DNA of 19,639 bases from DASTPP01 sp035762175. GTDB lineage: Bacteria; Myxococcota_A; Polyangia; Polyangiales; Polyangiaceae. The notes beneath the pieces are model-generated. The model did no database searches. It was not told where the DNA came from and saw only the letters and a program-made list of their open reading frames with translations. Below, one piece after another: positions 16,341 to 19,639 of this stretch. Where the stretch lies: assembly GCA_035762175.1 (NCBI GenBank), contig DASTPP010000224.1, positions 1-19,639 of the forward strand, read 5' to 3'. Every line of letters starts with the position of its first letter. Position 1 is the first letter of the stretch. The position numbers were made by a program, and so were the translations under genes.

Positions 16341-16368
16341 ACCATAATCAGCCGCGCGGCGGCCGCAA
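16341..16368 (-). promoter_or_regulatory. Putative sigma70-like promoter of grpE-dnaK
   Basis: On the minus strand TTGCGG (16368-16363) and TATGGT (16346-16341) are 16 bp apart. The predicted start point lies 1-3 nt before the grpE ATG. It does not resemble a sigma32 heat-shock promoter. Confidence 0.45.
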
Positions 16369-16410
16369 AGGCCCCGGCGCCCCCCGGCGGTGTGCTAGGG
16401 GTGGGGCGCC

Positions 16411-16932
16411 ATGACCGCGCGCCCCTTCCGTGTGCTCGGCCTGCAGCAGGTGGCCCTCGGGGCCCCCCGGCTCGAGCCGCTCGTGCGGCTCTGGGTCGAG
16501 CTGCTCGGGGTGCCGCTCGGCGGCTCCTTCACCAGCGAGCGCGAGAACGTCGACGAGCGCATCGGGCGGCTCGGGGCCGGGCCCTTCGCGGTCGAGCTCG
16601 ACCTGATGCGGCCCCTCGACCCCGAAAAGAGCCCCAAGGTGCACCAGCCCCCGCTCAACCATATCGGGCTCTGGGTCGACGACCTCGCCGCCGCCCACGC
16701 CTGGCTCGCCGAGCGGGGGGTGCGCTTCACCCCGGGCGGCGTCCGCCGCGGCGCCGCCGGGCACGACGTCTGCTTCATCCACCCGAAGGGCGACGGGGCC
16801 TCGCCTCAGGGCGGCGAAGGGGTGCTCATCGAGCTCGTGCAGGCGCCGCCCGAGCTCGTACGCGCCTTCGACGCCGCCTCGGGGCCGGCCGGCCCGGGGG
16901 CGGGCCCCGGCGCCGGGGCGCCCCTTCCTTGA
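16411..16932 (+). CDS. VOC (glyoxalase-fold) protein resembling methylmalonyl-CoA epimerase
   Basis: 173 residues with two beta-alpha-beta-beta-beta modules. The order of motifs matches methylmalonyl-CoA epimerase: LQQVALGAPRLEPLVRLWVE (11-30), FAVELDLMRPL (59-69), LNHIGLWVDDLAAAHAWLAE (82-101), a GHDVCFIHPK strand (117-126) and VLIELVQAP (138-146). Of the four metal ligands in that enzyme (His, Gln, His, Glu), the second His (H84) and last Glu (E141) are kept and E62 lies near the second ligand, but the first His is Gln13. Activity is therefore uncertain and another VOC function is possible. The C-terminus (about 152-173) is a Gly/Ala/Pro tail. The start has only a G-rich stretch upstream. 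It is divergent from grpE, 78 bp apart. Confidence 0.8.
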   Translation: MTARPFRVLGLQQVALGAPRLEPLVRLWVELLGVPLGGSFTSERENVDERIGRLGAGPFAVELDLMRPLDPEKSPKVHQPPLNHIGLWVDDLAAAHAWLAERGVRFTPGGVRRGAAGHDVCFIHPKGDGASPQGGEGVLIELVQAPPELVRAFDAASGPAGPGAGPGAGAPLP

Positions 16933-17056
16933 CCCGGCGAAATCAACCGACGAAGATGCGGCGTCCGATGGCAAAAAGCGCTTTCTCGGTGCCCGCGCCG
17001 TCGCGCCCTGCGCCAGAGGTCGAGGCGCGCCGAACGACGGCTCCAGGAGGGTGGCT

Positions 17057-18175
17057 GTGATCATCTGCCCGAAGTGCGGCAAAGAAAACCAAGACCATTA
17101 CAAGTTCTGCCTCGGCTGCGGGGCCGAGTTGCCGCGCGACGTGGCCCCGAAGGCCTACGGCGCCCACGGGGGCAACACGCCCCCGCACGGCTCGCCCGCC
17201 ATGCGCCCCGGCGGCGCCGACGGCCACGGCGCCGCCACCCCCCTGCGGTCCGCCGGCCTGGGCGGCCCCGCCGGCGCCGCGGCCCAGGCCTCGATGCAGC
17301 CCGGCGGCGGCCCCGGCCTCGCCGCCCGCCCGAGCGCCCCCGGCCCCGCCCCCGGCCAGGGCACCCCGGGCGTGCCGCCCGCCGCCGCCCCCGCCCGAAG
17401 CCCCGGCTGCCCCCAGTGCGGGCACGTCAACCCCGCCGGCGTGCGCTTCTGCATGTCCTGCGGCTTCAACCTCGCCATCGTCGCCAGCGCCCCGCCCGCG
17501 CCGCAGGCCGCGCCCGCCCCCTCGCTCAGCGCCGTCGTGCCCGGCGAGCCCGTCGCCACCCTCACGGCGCTGCGGGCCGACAAGAGCGAGGTCGGCTCCT
17601 TCCCCTTCTCGGGCTCGGTCACCGTCGGCCGCGACACCGGCGGCATCTTCTCCGGCGACAGCTACCTCTCGCCCCGCCACGCCACGTTCAACTACCGCAG
17701 CGGCCGCTTCGTCATCCGCGATGAGCTCAGCCTGAATGGCACCTTCGTCAAGCTCATCCCCGACCAGCCCGTCGAGCTCAAGCCGGGCGACATCTTCCGC
17801 ATCGGCCAAGAGATCATCCGCTTCGAGGCCCTGCAGCCCCAGCCCCCCTCGCCCGACGGCGTCGAGCGGCTCGGCAGCCCCTCGAAGGGCTACGTCGGCC
17901 GCCTCGCCCTCATCGTCGGGCGCGACGTGACCGGCAACGCCTTCCCCGTGCCCGAGTCGGGCGTGCACCTCGGCCGCGAGCGCGGCGACATCCTCTTTCC
18001 CGAAGACGGCTACGTCTCGGGCCTGCACTGCCGCATCCGCGCCGAGAACGGCCGCGTCACCCTGACCGACCTCGGCAGCTCCAACGGCACCTTCCTCCGC
18101 CTGACCTCCGAGTACGAGATCCGCTCGGGCGAAGAGGTGCTGATGGGCCAGCAGCTCTTCCGCCTGACCTTCTGA
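17057..18175 (+). CDS. Double zinc-ribbon, double FHA-domain protein
   Basis: 372 residues. Zinc ribbon 1 is at the very N-terminus (CPKC at 4-7, CLGC at 18-21). A Gly/Pro/Ala-rich linker leads to zinc ribbon 2 (CPQC near 118-121, CMSC near 132-135). Two FHA domains follow: one around 170-255 (GR, LSPRH, LNGTF) and one around 280-368 (GRERGD, VSGLH, SSNGTF). Both keep the GR, SxxH and NG residues used to bind phosphothreonine, unlike the second FHA domain of the 6142-8190 protein. No membrane helix is present, so it is likely a cytoplasmic phospho-dependent adaptor. GTG at 17057 is preferred over GTG at 17051, because AGGAGG (17045-17050) lies 6 nt upstream of the former and touches the latter. 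The Nudix gene follows 18 bp downstream, so they are probably co-transcribed. Confidence 0.92.
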   Translation: MIICPKCGKENQDHYKFCLGCGAELPRDVAPKAYGAHGGNTPPHGSPAMRPGGADGHGAATPLRSAGLGGPAGAAAQASMQPGGGPGLAARPSAPGPAPGQGTPGVPPAAAPARSPGCPQCGHVNPAGVRFCMSCGFNLAIVASAPPAPQAAPAPSLSAVVPGEPVATLTALRADKSEVGSFPFSGSVTVGRDTGGIFSGDSYLSPRHATFNYRSGRFVIRDELSLNGTFVKLIPDQPVELKPGDIFRIGQEIIRFEALQPQPPSPDGVERLGSPSKGYVGRLALIVGRDVTGNAFPVPESGVHLGRERGDILFPEDGYVSGLHCRIRAENGRVTLTDLGSSNGTFLRLTSEYEIRSGEEVLMGQQLFRLTF

Positions 18176-18193
18176 CCCCACCCCACGATCCCG

Positions 18194-18598
18194 ATGGAAC
18201 GCCCCGCCCCCCCGACCATCCGCGTCGTGGCCGCCGTCGTCGAGCGCGACGGGCGCTACCTCATCACCCAGCGGCGCCCGACCGCCGTCCTGCCCCTGCT
18301 CTGGGAGTTCCCCGGCGGCCGCGTCGAGGCGGGCGAGACCGATTCGGCGGCCCTGCGGCGCGAGGTGAAGCACCGGCTCGGCGTCGACATCGAGGTCGGC
18401 CAGCTCATCTCCTTCGTCAGCCACCCCTACGAAAAGTACGTCGTCGACCTCTACCTGTACGAGTGCCACCTCGGCGGGGGCGAGCCGAGCGTGCAGAACG
18501 TGCACGCCTTTCAGTGGGTCTCGAGCGCCGAGTTCGACCGCTACCCCTTCACCCCCGCCGACGAAGCGAGCATGACCAAGCTGCTCGGCGTCGGCTGA
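18194..18598 (+). CDS. Nudix (MutT-like) protein with an altered Nudix box
   Basis: 134 residues, typical for a MutT-type hydrolase of nucleoside diphosphate-linked substrates. The fold is clear: VVAAVVERDGRYLITQRR (11-28), LWEFPGGRVEAGE (36-48) and a late FQWVSSAEFDRYPFTPAD. The Nudix box consensus is Gx5Ex7REUxEExGU. Here the glycine, first Glu (E48), R56, E57, G63 and V64 are kept, but the EE pair that binds the catalytic metal is H60-R61 (REVKHRLGV). This is read directly from the codons cac and cgg. The protein may be inactive, use other metal ligands or have become a binding protein. It sits 18 bp after the zinc-ribbon FHA gene and 25 bp before the methyltransferase gene. Confidence 0.88.
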   Translation: MERPAPPTIRVVAAVVERDGRYLITQRRPTAVLPLLWEFPGGRVEAGETDSAALRREVKHRLGVDIEVGQLISFVSHPYEKYVVDLYLYECHLGGGEPSVQNVHAFQWVSSAEFDRYPFTPADEASMTKLLGVG

Positions 18599-18623
18599 GC
18601 GCGCCCCGCCGAGACCCCCCGCC

Positions 18624-19430
18624 TTGGCCACCTCCGAGAGCGGCCGGGCCGGCCGGGCGACGGCCCGGCGGGGCGCCCCCCGCGCGTCCGAAGCCGCCCC
18701 GGGCGCCCGCCCGGGCCGCGGCGACCCCCGCACCCCGCCGCGCGCGAGCCCCGACGCGCCTCCCGCGGGCCCCGACGCGCCTCCCGCGGCCGAGCCCGCC
18801 GGCGCCCCTGACGAGCAGGCCGGCGCCCCCGACGAGCGGGCCGGACGCTTCGACGAGGCCTACTTCCGCACCTATTACGGCGAGGGCTCGCCCGCGCGCG
18901 TGCACGGCCCCGACGAGGTCGCGCTGCTCGCGCGCGCCGTCGTCAGCCTCGCCGGCTACTGGGGTTGGCCCCTGCACTCGGCGCTCGACGTCGGCGCCGG
19001 CCCCGGCTTCTGGCGCGACGCGCTCCTGCGCGAGGCGCCCGGGCTCGACTACCTCGGCGTCGACGTCTCGCCCGTCGCCTGCGCCCGCTACGGCCACGAG
19101 CGCCGCGACATCGCGCGCTGGCGCGCCCGGCGCCGCTTCGACCTCGTCGTCTGCCAGGGCGTCTTGCAGTACCTCGACGACGAGGCCGCCGCCGCCGCGC
19201 TCGAGAACCTCGCGGTCATGGCCAAGGGGCTGCTCTTTCTCGAGGCCCTCACCCGCAAAGATCTCGACGACGTGGCCGACCGGCAGCGCACCGACGCCGA
19301 CGTGTTCCTGCGCTCCGGCGCTTGGTACCGCGCCCGCCTGCGCCCGCATTTCGTGCAGGTCGGCGCCGGCCTCTTCTGCAAGCGCGAGAGCGGCCTCCTT
19401 TTCTTCGAGCTCGAGCGCGCGGGGGCGTAA
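18624..19430 (+). CDS. Class I SAM-dependent methyltransferase
   Basis: 268 residues. The first 70 or so are Ala/Pro/Gly/Arg-rich and probably disordered, with the near-repeats SPDAPPAGPDAPPA and GAPDEQAGAPDERAG. The domain begins with FDEAYFRTYYGEG. Motif I is ALDVGAGPGFWRDAL; the acidic end of strand 2 is YLGVDVS; the strand 4 region is FDLVVCQGVLQYLDD; and a late strand gives GLLFLEAL. This is the Methyltransf_11/25 type of fold that moves a methyl group from S-adenosylmethionine. The substrate is unknown. The start is a TTG with no clear ribosome site; no ATG exists before the catalytic region, so the N-terminal boundary is uncertain. It lies 25 bp after the Nudix gene and probably belongs to the same transcript. 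Confidence 0.88.
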   Translation: MATSESGRAGRATARRGAPRASEAAPGARPGRGDPRTPPRASPDAPPAGPDAPPAAEPAGAPDEQAGAPDERAGRFDEAYFRTYYGEGSPARVHGPDEVALLARAVVSLAGYWGWPLHSALDVGAGPGFWRDALLREAPGLDYLGVDVSPVACARYGHERRDIARWRARRRFDLVVCQGVLQYLDDEAAAAALENLAVMAKGLLFLEALTRKDLDDVADRQRTDADVFLRSGAWYRARLRPHFVQVGAGLFCKRESGLLFFELERAGA

Positions 19431-19437
19431 AACCCCC
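19421..19437 (+). terminator. Small stem-loop overlapping the methyltransferase stop codon
   Basis: Five G (19421-19425) and five C (19433-19437) flank a 7-nt AT-richer loop that contains the stop codon. It may end the transcript between convergent genes, though no U-tract follows. Confidence 0.35.
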
Positions 19438-19533
19438 GGTCTTGAGGGCAGCGGGGGGCGCCGCCCAGGCGAAAGAGGGCGTGGCGAAACGAGGCCGGCG
19501 GGCCGCCCCCGGCTGAAGCCGTGTGCCTTGGTC

Positions 19534-19639
19534 TCAGTTTTTGGGGATTTTGCCGCGCTTCGGACGCTCGCCCGCTCGCGCCTCCTCGGCCTGCACGTCG
19601 AGCGCCGCGGCCACGACGGCGATGAGCTCCAGCCCCCGC
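19534..19639 (-). CDS. C-terminal end of an unidentified protein, cut by window edge
   Basis: Thirty-four codons and a TGA stop are visible on the minus strand. The peptide begins with a hydrophobic helix-like stretch (RGLELIAVVAAALDVQ), then turns charged and basic (AEEARAGERPKRGKIPKN). The composition differs from random frames here (few Arg/Pro runs, a sensible Lys-rich end) and the gene is convergent with the methyltransferase. No function can be assigned from so short a piece. Confidence 0.6.
   Translation of the reverse strand, partial: RGLELIAVVAAALDVQAEEARAGERPKRGKIPKN

Noticed and set aside
16333..16410. CIRCE or sigma32-type heat-shock control of grpE-dnaK
   Set aside because: No TTAGCACTC inverted repeat and no CTTGAA-CCCCAT pair is present in the 78-bp spacer.

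Overview
The window is very GC-rich, its proteins are rich in Ala, Arg and Gly, and codon third positions are almost always G or C. This base composition, the two FHA-domain proteins, a Gly-Thr-Gly-Gly-Ser linker lipoprotein with a DUF1554-type domain and the GrpE/DnaK pair together suggest a chromosomal segment of a myxobacterium-like bacterium (Myxococcota, perhaps Polyangia). This is inferred from style, not from a marker gene. No mobile element, CRISPR array, rRNA or tRNA was found. Seventeen genes are supported, two of them cut by the window edges.

Layout. 1-5152 (minus): the start of a superfamily 1 (Upf1-like) helicase/ATPase, then an RND efflux pump and, upstream of it, its periplasmic adaptor. 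The adaptor and pump form an operon without an outer-membrane channel gene. 5153-6141: a gene-poor divergent spacer with an alternating tandem repeat. 6142-8190 (plus): a membrane-anchored double-FHA protein. 8347-9147 (minus): a DUF1554 lipoprotein. 9780-10355 (plus): an HdeD-family membrane protein. 10394-11254 (minus): an unrecognised four-helix membrane protein with a soluble helical N-terminus. 11636-13701 (plus): cyclophilin, an SDR without catalytic Ser and Tyr, and a crotonase-fold enzyme, possibly one transcription unit. 13838-16332 (minus): grpE-dnaK without hrcA, dnaJ or a CIRCE operator. 16411-19430 (plus): a methylmalonyl-CoA-epimerase-like VOC protein, then a double zinc-ribbon/double-FHA protein, a Nudix protein with an altered Nudix box and a methyltransferase, the last three closely packed. 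19534-19639 (minus): the C-terminus of another gene.

How the genes may work together. Adaptor and pump would form the inner part of a tripartite exporter whose outer-membrane channel is encoded elsewhere. GrpE is the nucleotide-exchange factor for the adjacent DnaK; with the cyclophilin the region has a protein-folding flavour. The two FHA proteins are candidate readers of Ser/Thr phosphorylation, which is abundant in myxobacteria, but no kinase is in the window.

The most unusual features are: an A-B-A-B-A tandem repeat with alternating 34-37 bp spacing in the divergent spacer; two genes whose 3' ends are duplicated just past their stop codons; two genes, perhaps three, with a -10-like hexamer 8-9 nt before the start codon and little or no Shine-Dalgarno sequence; and three enzymes with substituted catalytic or metal-binding residues (SDR, Nudix, VOC). 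No wholly new multi-gene system is evident.
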